A DNA stretch of 19,962 bases from Candidatus Schekmanbacteria bacterium (GCA_003695725.1 RFHX01000045.1:1-19962); one strand, 5' to 3'; numbered from the stretch's first letter, positions 1-8,783 are shown. The notes: generated by a model from the sequence alone, not told the origin. A program made the numbers and translations.

Positions 1-1155
1 CAAGAGATACTTAAAAAAGTTCTCGATGGAATTATAAATTGGAATGTCCTGTATCTTACTGGAAAAGAGAAAAAGCTCGATGAGGAAGAGACTTTCAAGA
101 TTGAAGCAGAAAAGACGAGAATAGGCATTCTCTCTGGAATGTATCTTCACAAAAAGGTTGCTGAAGAAGCAGTAATTCCTGATAAGAAAATTAAAGAGTA
201 TTATGAAAAGCTGAAAGGATATTTCAAAGGGAAAGAGCTCGATGATGAGATAAAATCAAAGATAAGAGTTATAATTCTAAATAAAGATTTTGAGAAATAT
301 TCAAGAGCAATAATAAACCAAGTCAAAAAGAATCACAATTTTTCAATAGAGAAAGAAAAGATTTCATCATTGGTAAAAAATGCTTCCCCTTCAGAGGATA
401 ATACAATAATTGGGAAGGTAGATGATTATACGCTTACTTGGGGCGCATTCAAAAAATTTCTTGGCAGGGAACTTACAGAGAAAGACAAGGGTAATGTGGT
501 GATAATGGTTAGAAATTTTTTGGAAAAGAGAATGCTTGCAGAAGAAGCTGAGAGAATTGGTATGGATAAATCTGATTCCTTTAAGAAGGATATGCATCAT
601 TTTGAGAAAAATGCCATTGCCCTTGCAATGAGAAAGAAAATTTTAAAAGAGGTTGCCCCTACAGAAAAGGAGTTGAGGGAATATTATAAGAAAAATAAGA
701 AAAATTATACGATACCCGAATCCGTGGATTTAAACCTTATGGTAGTTGAAAAAGAGGAGGAAGCAAAGAAAATAAGAAAGATTCTTGATGAGAATTTCAA
801 AAAATTCACTGACCTTGCATTTGAATATTCTCTGATTGAAGATGCCAAAAATAACAATGGAGTTTATGAATTGTTAACAAAAAAGAAGCTAAAGAAAATC
901 GTGGGCAATACACTGACAAAGAAAATATTTTCTTCAGCAGTGGGGAAGATTGAAGGACCAATAAAAACTGAAAAGGGATATTCCATATATAGAGTCAATG
1001 CCCACAGGGAAGAGAAGATAACTCCCTTTGATAAAGTTAAAGACGATATTTTAGTGAATTTGCAGGAAGAGAAGGTAAGGGAAAGGATAAATAAGCTTCG
1101 TGAGAATTACAGGATAAAAACATATCTTGAAAATGTCAATTTCAGCAGAAGCTAA
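1..1155 (+). CDS. SurA/PrsA-like parvulin-type peptidyl-prolyl isomerase (5' end outside window)
   Basis: The frame is open from base 1 to the TAA at 1153-1155, giving 384 visible residues, so the start and any signal peptide lie upstream. The C-terminal half follows the family plan: a helical SurA-N-like part (about residues 135-235, ending in a YYKKNKKNY segment), then a parvulin-type domain (about 240-345) with the typical end GPIKTEKGYSIYRV followed by a helical tail. The first half holds a second helical copy (IKEYYEK... then DDEIKSKIRVIIL) in which the parvulin core seems missing. The known role of the family is folding of exported or outer-membrane proteins in the periplasm; that role here is inferred. 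It is very rich in Lys and Glu. It is separated from the glycan genes by 152 bases and a likely promoter, so it probably ends the preceding operon. Isomerase activity cannot be judged from sequence. Confidence 0.8.
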   Translation, partial: QEILKKVLDGIINWNVLYLTGKEKKLDEEETFKIEAEKTRIGILSGMYLHKKVAEEAVIPDKKIKEYYEKLKGYFKGKELDDEIKSKIRVIILNKDFEKYSRAIINQVKKNHNFSIEKEKISSLVKNASPSEDNTIIGKVDDYTLTWGAFKKFLGRELTEKDKGNVVIMVRNFLEKRMLAEEAERIGMDKSDSFKKDMHHFEKNAIALAMRKKILKEVAPTEKELREYYKKNKKNYTIPESVDLNLMVVEKEEEAKKIRKILDENFKKFTDLAFEYSLIEDAKNNNGVYELLTKKKLKKIVGNTLTKKIFSSAVGKIEGPIKTEKGYSIYRVNAHREEKITPFDKVKDDILVNLQEEKVRERINKLRENYRIKTYLENVNFSRS

Positions 1156-1191
1156 AACTCAACAATACCACTTCAAAATTCATCTTTCAGA

Positions 1192-1237
1192 AAATCATCA
1201 ATAATGGAGACATTATTATTAACATCAAAGATGATTT
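1192..1237. repeat. Nested inverted repeat in the intergenic region
   Basis: AAATCATC (1192-1199) is complementary to GATGATTT (1230-1237), and inside it AATAATG (1200-1206) is complementary to CATTATT (1211-1217) with a 4-base GAGA loop. A 12-base unpaired segment (1218-1229) sits on the 3' side. There is no T-run after it, so it is not a standard intrinsic terminator. It covers the -35 box of the proposed promoter, so it could be an operator or simply the end of the upstream transcript. The arms are AT-rich, so chance is possible. Confidence 0.35.
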
Positions 1238-1248
1238 AGGGTTATAAT
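1219..1248 (+). promoter_or_regulatory. Putative sigma70-type promoter for the glycan operon
   Basis: TTAACA (1219-1224, five of six matches to TTGACA) and TATAAT (1243-1248, perfect) are 18 bases apart. The predicted start of transcription near 1255 leaves a leader of about 53 bases before the GT2 start at 1308. It lies in the only sizeable gap before a long run of overlapping co-directional genes, where a promoter is expected. An AT-rich genome produces such matches by chance, so this is moderate evidence only. Confidence 0.45.
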
Positions 1249-1307
1249 AAACAAGATTCTGTTGTAATGCCTTTTGATTATAACTTGTTGATTATTAAGA
1301 TATTTTT

Positions 1308-2105
1308 ATGAGAGAAAAACTGACGGCACTAATTCCCTGCTGTAATGAAGAGGAAAATATAAGGGATTGTCTTGAAAGCGTAAAATGGGCTGATGAGATA
1401 TTTGTAGTAGATTCTTTCAGTAACGACAGGACAGTGGAAATTGCAAAAGAATATACCTCTCGAGTAATTCAGCACGAGTATATCAATTCAGCTACACAGA
1501 AAAATTGGGCAATACCTCAAGCATCTAATGAATGGGTGTTGATTGTTGATTCTGATGAGAGAGTTACTCCTGACTTGAGAGATGAGATAATCAATATCCT
1601 GTCTTCAAATCCTCGATATGACGGTTATTATATTCCAAGAAAGAATTTCTTTCTTGGCAGAGAAGTTAAATACGGCGGATGGGGTTATGAGAATGACCTT
1701 AATATTAGGCTTTTTAGAAGAGATAAGGGCAGATATGAAGATAAGGAAGTCCATGCTGATATCATTATAGATGGTAAAGTAGGCAGAATCAAAGAGCCAT
1801 TTTTACATTATTCATACAACTCACTTGAGCAATATATGAAGAAGATGTCGCGCTATACAAACTGGGCGGCAATGGATCTTTGCAAAAAGCACAAAAGAAT
1901 AGGTGTTACTCATCTTCTCTTTCGCCCTTTCTTTACATTTTTGAAAATGTATGTTCTAAAATTTGGTTTTTTGGACGGAATTAGAGGCATAATCCTTGCC
2001 TTTCTTTCCTCCTATTATGTTTATATTAAATATGCAAAAGCATGGGAAATGATAAATGCCGAAAACATCAAAAAACCAGAGGCGCATCCTCGTAGTGAGA
2101 AATGA
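1308..2105 (+). CDS. Family 2 glycosyltransferase, WaaE/KdtX-like (LPS core)
   Basis: A GT-A fold inverting transferase of 265 residues. The N-terminus LTALIPCCNEEENI is the usual GT2 nucleotide-binding strand, and DSDE at residues 81-84 (LIVDSDERVTP) is the metal/nucleotide-sugar DXD-type motif. The C-terminal third has the hydrophobic pattern FLDGIRGIILAFLSSYYVY seen in the WaaE/KdtX subfamily, suggesting membrane contact. Known members add a hexose to the inner-core heptose of LPS; the exact sugar here is unknown. It is the first gene after the proposed promoter, and its end overlaps the GT9 gene by 50 bases. The ribosome-binding site before ATG 1308 is weak. Family placement is firm and substrate is open. 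Confidence 0.88.
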   Translation: MREKLTALIPCCNEEENIRDCLESVKWADEIFVVDSFSNDRTVEIAKEYTSRVIQHEYINSATQKNWAIPQASNEWVLIVDSDERVTPDLRDEIINILSSNPRYDGYYIPRKNFFLGREVKYGGWGYENDLNIRLFRRDKGRYEDKEVHADIIIDGKVGRIKEPFLHYSYNSLEQYMKKMSRYTNWAAMDLCKKHKRIGVTHLLFRPFFTFLKMYVLKFGFLDGIRGIILAFLSSYYVYIKYAKAWEMINAENIKKPEAHPRSEK

Positions 2106-3138
2106 TAAGGTTGGCGACCTTATCATTGCCACTCCTGCGTTAAAAGCGTTGAGAGAATCATTCCCTGATGCCTTTATTTCAGCATGGGTCAGTATTTATG
2201 CAAAGGATGTACTTTCTAACAATCCTTATGTTGATAAGGTTATAGTAGAAGATGAAAATGGGAAGCATAAAGGATTAAGAGGGCTTTTACTCTTGGTTGA
2301 AGAGATCAAAAAAGAGAGATTTGACACTGCCGTCGTTATTTTCCCTTTTTTCAGAAATGCATTGGCTGTTTTTCTTGCGCGAATCCCTATACGAATATCT
2401 ACAGGTTTTAGATGGTACCAATTTCTTTTCAATCGATTGACTTATCTAAGAAGGTCAAAGGCATTGAGACATGAAATAGATTATGCAGTAGAGCTCGTTG
2501 AGATGGCAGGAGCAAAACCGATCAAAGGGTTGCCTGAGCTTTATCCGTCAAAGGATGATTACAACTATGCTGAAGATTTTTTTTCTAAAAACGGCATTAG
2601 AAAAGATAATAATATTATAATAGGGATCAATCCCGGTTCAGGCCTTTCAGCAAGAAAGTGGCCTGAAAAATGTTATATAGAACTTTCAAAAAGATTGATT
2701 GAAAAGATTGGAGCTGACATTATTATTTTTTGGGGACCGGGAGAAAAGGCAATGGCAGAAGAAATGGCGAGAGCTATTGGGAAAGGTTCAGTGATTGCGA
2801 GTGAAACCAATATCTTACAGCTTGCCGCATTTATATCTAATTGCTCTCTTTTCATTACAAACAATACTGGACCAATGCATATTGCAGCGGCTACGGATAC
2901 TCCTATGATAGCAATTTTTGACCCTAAGAAGGCATGCGCGCCTGAAAGATGGGGATATGAAGATGAAAAACGTATAGTACTGAAGCCTAATATAGATTGC
3001 AATGACTCCTGCAGAAAAAAGAGATGCGGATATGATGAGTGTATGGAGTTGGTGACTGTTGATATGGTTTTCAAATCAGCGCAGAAGCTATTGGGGTCTG
3101 AAATATTAAATCAGCGAAAGGAAGGAGAAAATGCCTGA
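2056..3138 (+). CDS. Family 9 glycosyltransferase (ADP-heptose:LPS heptosyltransferase-like)
   Basis: 360 residues, the usual length for WaaF/WaaC-type enzymes. The N-terminal NDKVGD (16-21) includes the Asp that is catalytic in WaaC, followed by TPALKALRESFPDA. The C-terminal domain carries NPGSGLSARKWP (192-203) and TGPMHIAAA (271-279), which bind the ADP-sugar. The tail has the Cys cluster C315, C319, C324, C329 seen in many GT9 proteins. Such enzymes transfer a heptose from ADP-heptose to Kdo or heptose of the LPS inner core in the cytoplasm. ATG 2056 was chosen because the conserved ILVVRNDK strand begins at residue 11; this gives an unusually long 50-base overlap with the GT2 gene. An internal GTG at 2095 would cut into that strand. 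The 3' end overlaps the next gene by 8 bases. Confidence 0.9.
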   Translation: MPKTSKNQRRILVVRNDKVGDLIIATPALKALRESFPDAFISAWVSIYAKDVLSNNPYVDKVIVEDENGKHKGLRGLLLLVEEIKKERFDTAVVIFPFFRNALAVFLARIPIRISTGFRWYQFLFNRLTYLRRSKALRHEIDYAVELVEMAGAKPIKGLPELYPSKDDYNYAEDFFSKNGIRKDNNIIIGINPGSGLSARKWPEKCYIELSKRLIEKIGADIIIFWGPGEKAMAEEMARAIGKGSVIASETNILQLAAFISNCSLFITNNTGPMHIAAATDTPMIAIFDPKKACAPERWGYEDEKRIVLKPNIDCNDSCRKKRCGYDECMELVTVDMVFKSAQKLLGSEILNQRKEGENA

Positions 3139-4315
3139 TAGAAGACCATTGAATATTCTTCAGATTTCAAGCACAAGAAAAAGAGGCGGCTCAGGTGCAA
3201 GCGCAATGATGCTTGTAAAGAAGCTATTTGAAAGGGGACACAATGTTATATATGTATGTAGAGAATCGAGTCTCGGTTATAGAGAGCTTTATAAGAAAGG
3301 TGTCAAGACGATTACATCAATCGATATGAAAAGTGGTTTTAAGCCCTCAATTGCCTTCATAAAATCCTATAGGCGGGATATTCAATGTTTGAAGAGCATT
3401 ATAAAGGCAGAAAAGATAGATATAGTGCATATGCATTCTTCTCCTGAAGGATGGCGCGGTACGCTTGCAGTAATGAGGATGAAAAATAGGCCTGCCCTGA
3501 TAAGAAGTCGCCACATTGTTGTCCCTGTTAAGAGAAATATTGCGAATCTTTGGATGTTTAATCGTATGACTGATTCAGTGATTGCCGTGAATGAAGGCAT
3601 AAGGCAGAACTATTTTGATCACGGAAAATATGATAAAGAAAAGATTGTAACAATATATGATGGAGTTGATGCTGACAGGTTTGACCCTTCTAAATATGAC
3701 AGAATGAAGGTTAGAAAGGAGTTGGGAATAAGTGAAAATACGCCTTTAATTGCCGTTATTGCAAGGATTGCAAAGGTTAAAGGGCACAACTTTATGATCG
3801 ATGCTATGAAAAGGATAATTCAAAAGTTCCCGGATGCAATTCTTGCCATTGCAGGTCAAAGAGGAAGAAAACAAAATGTAGGACTTTATGAAAAACTTGT
3901 TAACAAAACAATCAAGATGGGCTTGAAGAAGAATATTAGATTTCTCGATTTTAGAGAAGATGTTCCTGAAATATTGGCTGCTGCGGATATTTTTGTGCTT
4001 CCTTCCATTGGTTCGGAGGGGTCAAGCAGAGGCACTCTTGAAGCAATGGCAATGGCAAAGCCATGTATAACGACAACTGTTGGAATACTGCCTGAAATTG
4101 TTGAAGATGAAGTTACAGGCATTCTCGTCAAGCCTGAGGACAGTGATGCTATTGCTAATGCCGTTATTGATCTTTTGTCGAACAAAAATAAAGCGACATT
4201 GATGGGAGAAAGAGCAAGAGAAAAGATTCTTAAAGATTTTACTGAAGATGCAATGGTTGAAAAGGTAGAGAATCTCTATTATCGGATTTTGGAGAAAAGA
4301 GGCAAATTGAACTAA
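3131..4315 (+). CDS. Family 4 glycosyltransferase (GT-B fold)
   Basis: 394 residues. The Gly-rich N-terminal loop RGGSGAS (18-24) marks the acceptor domain. In the C-terminal Rossmann domain, ARIAKVKGH (211-219) supplies the phosphate-binding Arg/Lys, and E296 to E304 in SEGSSRGTLEA is the EX7E motif. It is a retaining transferase using a nucleotide sugar on the cytoplasmic face; donor and acceptor cannot be told. The start has a good ribosome-binding site (GGAAGGAG just upstream) and overlaps the GT9 gene by 8 bases, so translation is likely coupled. It resembles the next gene (RSRH versus RTRH block, similar Gly-rich loop), suggesting an old tandem duplication. Confidence 0.92.
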   Translation: MPDRRPLNILQISSTRKRGGSGASAMMLVKKLFERGHNVIYVCRESSLGYRELYKKGVKTITSIDMKSGFKPSIAFIKSYRRDIQCLKSIIKAEKIDIVHMHSSPEGWRGTLAVMRMKNRPALIRSRHIVVPVKRNIANLWMFNRMTDSVIAVNEGIRQNYFDHGKYDKEKIVTIYDGVDADRFDPSKYDRMKVRKELGISENTPLIAVIARIAKVKGHNFMIDAMKRIIQKFPDAILAIAGQRGRKQNVGLYEKLVNKTIKMGLKKNIRFLDFREDVPEILAAADIFVLPSIGSEGSSRGTLEAMAMAKPCITTTVGILPEIVEDEVTGILVKPEDSDAIANAVIDLLSNKNKATLMGERAREKILKDFTEDAMVEKVENLYYRILEKRGKLN

Positions 4316-4316
4316 G

Positions 4317-5477
4317 ATGAAGAAGAGGTTGAGAATACTGCAGACAAATAGTCATCGAGGCGGTTGGGGTGGACAGCCAAATAGAATCCTTATGAAATCC
4401 ATAGAGCTTACAAAGAGAGGGCATTTTGTAATAATAGCAGTGCCTTCAGGCAGTACGCTTTCGCAGAGGGCAAAAGAGCAGTCTCTGCCTGTTTATGACG
4501 ACCTCGCTTTTGACAGAAAGTTCAAGCCTTATGAGAAGATAGAAGAAATTCTCAAGATTAAAAATTTGATAGAAACTGAAGATATAGATATTGTACACAC
4601 TCATGGTTCGCAGGATACTTGGATATGTGCAGTAGCAGGGCGTTTGGCAAAGAATAAGCCAGTTATTATAAGAACAAGGCATAATATATTTCCTATAGCC
4701 ACTCATTTTTTTAACAGATATCTGTATAGAAGAATCATAGATAGAGTTATTGCAGTATCTGACGGCGTAACAGAAATTTTTGAAAAGAACGGGCTTTTGC
4801 CTCCACAAGAGATCAAGATAATTCCAAGCAGTGTTGATTTGGATAGATTTTCTCCTGATGATGTGGAAGCACGAGAGACAATCAGAAGGGAATTCAATAT
4901 AAAGGAAAATGAGACACTGATTGGTATGGTTGGAAGATTTGCCCGTGAAAAAGGACATAGAGTACTTCTTGATGCTGCTCAAAAAATTATAGAAAACAGG
5001 AAAGATGTGAAATTTATTCTTGCAGGTGAAGGACCTCTCGAAGAAGAATTGAAAAATGAAGTAAAGGAAAAAGGTATTGCCGATTATGTCATCTTTGCAG
5101 GATTTAGAAAAGATATTCCTCAGTTTTTATCTGCACTCGATATTTTCACATTGACTCCTACTGCAGGAGAGTCACTTGGCACTGCTATACTTGAAGCATT
5201 TGCAATGAAAAAACCGGTAGTTGCAGCAGATTTGGGAGGTGTGCATACATCGGTAAGAGATGGTACGACAGGCTTCCTTTTTCAACCGGGAAACAGTGAG
5301 GAGCTTGCCATAAAGCTTTCAAGGTTGATTGAAGACAAAACATTGCGCGTAAAGTTTGGAGAAGCAGGAAGAAGAATGATTGAAGAAGAATTTACCAAAG
5401 AGAAGATGGCAGAAGCAACAGAGGAAGTTTATTTTGAAGAGTTCGATAAAAAATTGAAGAGAGAATCGGCGAAATGA
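4317..5477 (+). CDS. Family 4 glycosyltransferase (GT-B fold)
   Basis: 386 residues beginning one base after the previous stop. Landmarks are RGGWGGQ (14-20), the block VHTHGSQDTW (93-102) with RTRHN (119-123), GRFAREKGH (206-214), and the EX7E motif E285-E293 (GESLGTAILEA). All elements expected of an active retaining GT4 enzyme are present. Its 3' end shares ATGA (5474-5477) with the TagB-like gene, so the two are probably translated together and may act on the same acceptor. Together they look like the first copy of a GT4 plus glycerophosphotransferase-like module that recurs at 6544-8783. The sugar is unknown. Confidence 0.92.
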   Translation: MKKRLRILQTNSHRGGWGGQPNRILMKSIELTKRGHFVIIAVPSGSTLSQRAKEQSLPVYDDLAFDRKFKPYEKIEEILKIKNLIETEDIDIVHTHGSQDTWICAVAGRLAKNKPVIIRTRHNIFPIATHFFNRYLYRRIIDRVIAVSDGVTEIFEKNGLLPPQEIKIIPSSVDLDRFSPDDVEARETIRREFNIKENETLIGMVGRFAREKGHRVLLDAAQKIIENRKDVKFILAGEGPLEEELKNEVKEKGIADYVIFAGFRKDIPQFLSALDIFTLTPTAGESLGTAILEAFAMKKPVVAADLGGVHTSVRDGTTGFLFQPGNSEELAIKLSRLIEDKTLRVKFGEAGRRMIEEEFTKEKMAEATEEVYFEEFDKKLKRESAK

Positions 5478-6544
5478 TTTTTCTTTCAAAAAAGAAGAAA
5501 GTTCTCTTTTATATAGCCATTCCAATGAATTATGCCATATTGAAGCCAATCTATGAGGCCTTGAGGGATGATGACAGGATATCCATCTATTTTACGATGC
5601 GTTTTTTAGAGAAGAAGAATGAAAGAAGGGCATATAACTCTTTTAATGAAGTGCCGGATGAAAGAATAGTATTGAAGAAAATAGCCAAGAGAATGAAATT
5701 TGACCTTTTACTCTGCTGTGACTTTGGATTCGATAACCCAAAAATTCCTATGAAGATTCATCTCTTTCATGGCGTTTCCTTTCGAAACAGCACAGTTAGG
5801 GGGAAAATAAAAAAATTTGACAAGCTTTTTATTGCAGGACCATATATGAAGCGATACATTGAAGGCCGAGGAATACTTCCTCCTAACGATGAAAAGATGG
5901 TTATGATAGGAGTGCCCAAACTTGATGTATTGAATAATAATGTATTCGAAAGGGAAAAAATATTGAATGAGTTGGGTCTTGATCCTTCGCTTCCAACGAT
6001 TCTTTACGCCCCTACTCACTCAAGGAATTCCTCTGTCTATCTTTTTGGAGAAGAGTTGCTCAACTATATGGCACGCAAGAATGTAAATTTTTTGATAAAA
6101 CTTCATGACCTCCTTTTTGACCCTTCAAGAAATGATGTAGATTGGAGAAGTGTAATAAATAGAATGAAAGGAGACAATACGCGGCTTATCGAGGAATTTG
6201 ATATTATTCCTTATATGTATGTGTCAGATATTTTGGTAAGCGATGCAAGCTCAGTGGCCAATGAATTTACTCTTTTAGACAGACCTATCATCTTTTTGGA
6301 CACTCCAGAGCTTTTGAAGGCATATGAAAAAAGCGCAGACTTGGATACTTGGGGAAGAAAGGGAGGAGAAGTAGTAGGGAATATGGAAGAATTTGACAAA
6401 GCTTTAGAAAGAGCAATGAAAAATCCAAAAGAAAAAAGCAGTATTAGAAAGGCAATAGCAAATGATTTATTTGCAAATTTTGGGAAGGCAACAGAAATAG
6501 CTGTAAGCAACATTTATGATTATTTGGGATTGGAAAGAAGATAA
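5474..6544 (+). CDS. TagB/TagF-like CDP-alcohol phosphotransferase (CDP-glycerol glycerophosphotransferase family), copy 1
   Basis: 356 residues covering only the GT-B-like catalytic part of the family, without the extra N-terminal domain of long TagF polymerases. Visible family motifs are FHGVSFRN (98-105, catalytic-type His 99), YAPTHSRNSS (178-187), KLHD (209-212, second His 211) and SDILVSDASSVANEF (251-265) followed by DRPIIFLDTP. Known members move glycerol-phosphate or ribitol-phosphate from the CDP-alcohol to a glycan in teichoic acid synthesis, at the cytoplasmic membrane. In an LPS-type cluster the acceptor is more likely a lipid-linked core sugar (inference). It is coupled by ATGA to the GT4 before it and overlaps the GT4 after it by one base (TAATG). 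A close paralogue, roughly half identical by eye, lies at 7707-8783. Confidence 0.8.
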   Translation: MIFLSKKKKVLFYIAIPMNYAILKPIYEALRDDDRISIYFTMRFLEKKNERRAYNSFNEVPDERIVLKKIAKRMKFDLLLCCDFGFDNPKIPMKIHLFHGVSFRNSTVRGKIKKFDKLFIAGPYMKRYIEGRGILPPNDEKMVMIGVPKLDVLNNNVFEREKILNELGLDPSLPTILYAPTHSRNSSVYLFGEELLNYMARKNVNFLIKLHDLLFDPSRNDVDWRSVINRMKGDNTRLIEEFDIIPYMYVSDILVSDASSVANEFTLLDRPIIFLDTPELLKAYEKSADLDTWGRKGGEVVGNMEEFDKALERAMKNPKEKSSIRKAIANDLFANFGKATEIAVSNIYDYLGLERR

Positions 6545-7680
6545 TGAATAAAAGGCGAAAACTGAAAATATTGCAGGTGCTTTCACATAAAAATATGGTA
6601 CGAGGGGGCGCAGTGCAGGGATATCTCCTTGCCCTTGGATTGAAAGAAAGGGGACATAATGTATCGATGATATTCAATAGAGGAGAAAAACTTTTAAAAG
6701 AGGATTTGGAAACACTGCGCTGTGTTGAAGATAAAGGGATTCCTTACAGCTTTTATAGGATGGATTCACTGAAAGATGCACTAAAATTCAGAAAAGCTCT
6801 TAAATCAGAAGATTATGATGTTATTCATACACACCGGGATATTGCTTTGCGATTTGTCCTTCGTTCGGCAATAGGATTGAAGTTGAAAAGTCTGTTTACT
6901 AACAGGGGAAATAATTACCGCCTCAAGAAGAAGGAACGAAAGCTCTATTTCTCGAAGAAGCTCGACTGCACTTGTGCTGTTGCGCAGGCAGTGAAAGATG
7001 TTTTGGTTCATAGATGCGGTATGAATCCGGATAAGGTTGAGGTGGTTTATGGAAGTTTTGATGAAAATATCTTCAACAAAGAGTACGACTCCGGCGTTGT
7101 TAGAAGGGAATTTGGACTTGATAATGGAAGAAAGATTGTTGGAAATATTGCGGCACCGCAAGGAAAAAAGGGGCATCTTTTCTATTTTGAGACAATTAAA
7201 AAGGTTTTGGAGAAAAAGCCCGATGTTGTGTTTATGCTTGTGGGAAGAGGGTTGAAGGAAAAATTTGCAGACAAGGTAAAAGAATTGGGAATTGAAAAAA
7301 ATGTCATATTTACAGGTTATAGAGCTGATATACCTGAAGTGATTTCCTCTTTTGATGTTTCTGTTTGCTCTGCAACAAAAGGAGAAGGGCTTACAGGAGC
7401 GGTGCGAGAATCTTTGGCATTGGGTAAACCTGTAGTTTCTACGGATGTGGCAGGCAACAAGGAGATTGTAATTCATGGTAAGACAGGTATCCTTGTGCCT
7501 CCAAAGAATACAGATGCAATGGCGCAGGCAATAATTTATCTTTTAGACCATCCTGAAGAAGGAGCGGTTATGGGAAGGGAGGGCAAAAAGGTAGTATTTG
7601 AGAAGTGCAACAATACTATCCGTTGTGATAGAATAGAAAAGATTTATTACAAGGTGCTCGATTCAAAGGGAATTCTCTAA
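6544..7680 (+). CDS. Family 4 glycosyltransferase (GT-B fold)
   Basis: 378 residues starting within the previous stop (TAATG). The acceptor-domain loop is RGGAVQGYLLA (20-30), followed by HTHRDIALR (95-103) and TNRGNNY (119-125). The donor domain has NIAAPQGKKGH (201-211), where the usual GR of the phosphate-binding loop reads GN, and the EX7E motif E281-E289 (GEGLTGAVRES). The EGLTG..RES version of the motif also occurs in the gene at 12244, which shares the overall plan, so the two are paralogues of one subfamily. It is separated from the second TagB-like gene by 26 bases. It is probably a retaining sugar transferase on a lipid-linked acceptor; the sugar is unknown. Confidence 0.9.
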   Translation: MNKRRKLKILQVLSHKNMVRGGAVQGYLLALGLKERGHNVSMIFNRGEKLLKEDLETLRCVEDKGIPYSFYRMDSLKDALKFRKALKSEDYDVIHTHRDIALRFVLRSAIGLKLKSLFTNRGNNYRLKKKERKLYFSKKLDCTCAVAQAVKDVLVHRCGMNPDKVEVVYGSFDENIFNKEYDSGVVRREFGLDNGRKIVGNIAAPQGKKGHLFYFETIKKVLEKKPDVVFMLVGRGLKEKFADKVKELGIEKNVIFTGYRADIPEVISSFDVSVCSATKGEGLTGAVRESLALGKPVVSTDVAGNKEIVIHGKTGILVPPKNTDAMAQAIIYLLDHPEEGAVMGREGKKVVFEKCNNTIRCDRIEKIYYKVLDSKGIL

Positions 7681-7706
7681 GTGTAATCACTTCACTTTAT
7701 TAATCT

Positions 7707-8783
7707 ATGAAAAAACAAAGAAAAATTCTTTTTTTTGGCATTTCTCCAATGAATTACTTCATTTTCAAGCCAATACATCAATTTTTGAAGAAAGATAAGA
7801 GGATTGAAATCTTTTTTACATCAAAATACGAAGGTTCAAAAAATCCCAAAAAATTATTTTATTCAAAACTTGGAATGTATGAAGAAAAACTTGTCCATTT
7901 GAGGTTGGCGCCTCTAAAAAAATTCGATCTCTATATAAGTCCTGACATTATGATGGTAGGTAAAAGATGCAAAGTAAAAGTTCATACTTTCCATGGTGTC
8001 TCTTTCAAAGGGAAAGCATATTCTGAAAAGGTTTACAGCTTCGATAAGCTATTTATTACAGGTGAGTATATGCGAAGAAAATTCATAAATGATGGGATAT
8101 TGAGAGAAAACGATGAAAGAATAGAAAAGATAGGAATGCCCAAACTCGATGCTTTAGTCAACAATACCCTGAAACGAGAGGAAATACTTTCATCTTTATC
8201 TCTGAATCCTAACTTACCTGTTGTCATTTATGCACCTACTTGGTCGCAGAAATCATCTCTTTACTCCGTTGGTGAAGAATTGCTGAAAAAACTCTCGCGC
8301 GAAAATATCAACCTTCTTGCAAAACTTCACGACCATTCCTATGATTTGAGGAGAAATCCTGTCGATTGGGCAAAAAAGCTTTCGGAGATAGAACAGGAGA
8401 GAAGAAACTTCAGGGTTGTTAGAGATTATGATATTATTCCTTATCTTTTCTCGAGCGACCTTTTGATTTCTGACCTAAGTTCTGTTGCCAATGAGTTTCT
8501 GCTTCTTGACAGACCGATTGTATTTATAGATACTCCAAAACTTGAAGAAAGATATAAAAATAGTATAGAGCTTAAAACTTGGGGAAGGAAATCAGGCTAT
8601 ATAGCCAAGGGCGTTGATGAGATTATTGATGCCGTAAAAAGAGGGCTCACTCATCCTGAGGAACATTCAGAAATTAGGAGAAAGATGGCAGAGGACCTTT
8701 TCTATAATATAGGATGTGCGACTAAGAAAGCAGTTGAATCGATATACAGATACCTTGAAATGGAGGAAATGAAATTTCAATGA
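7707..8783 (+). CDS. TagB/TagF-like CDP-alcohol phosphotransferase, copy 2
   Basis: 358 residues, co-linear with the protein at 5474. The same motifs recur: FHGVSFKG (95-102, His 96), YAPTWSQKSS (175-184), KLHD (206-209, His 208), SDLLISDLSSVANEF (250-264) and DRPIVFIDTP, so both copies look catalytically complete. The C-terminal halves are much alike (for example DTWGRKGG versus KTWGRKSG), while the N-terminal, probably acceptor-binding, halves have diverged. That suggests one donor and two acceptor sites (inference). ATG 7707 has only a weak ribosome-binding site, and the 26-base gap before it holds nothing clear. The 3' end shares ATGA (8780-8783) with the nucleotidyltransferase gene, fitting a donor-making and donor-using pair. 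Confidence 0.8.
   Translation: MKKQRKILFFGISPMNYFIFKPIHQFLKKDKRIEIFFTSKYEGSKNPKKLFYSKLGMYEEKLVHLRLAPLKKFDLYISPDIMMVGKRCKVKVHTFHGVSFKGKAYSEKVYSFDKLFITGEYMRRKFINDGILRENDERIEKIGMPKLDALVNNTLKREEILSSLSLNPNLPVVIYAPTWSQKSSLYSVGEELLKKLSRENINLLAKLHDHSYDLRRNPVDWAKKLSEIEQERRNFRVVRDYDIIPYLFSSDLLISDLSSVANEFLLLDRPIVFIDTPKLEERYKNSIELKTWGRKSGYIAKGVDEIIDAVKRGLTHPEEHSEIRRKMAEDLFYNIGCATKKAVESIYRYLEMEEMKFQ

Noticed and set aside
4446-4982. Open frame on the - strand (178 codons) opposite the second GT4 gene
   Set aside because: It lies wholly inside a well-supported coding region, shows no domain, and has shadow-like composition.
6805-7476. Long open frame on the - strand (223 codons) opposite the GT4 at 6544
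   Set aside because: It is the antisense shadow of a clear GT4 gene; its translation is rich in Cys, Ser and Asn with no recognisable motif or ribosome-binding site.
7679-7692. AAGTG-TAAT-CACTT palindrome after the GT4 at 6544 as a terminator
   Set aside because: The stem is only 5 bases, there is no T-run, and the next gene starts 15 bases later in the same operon.
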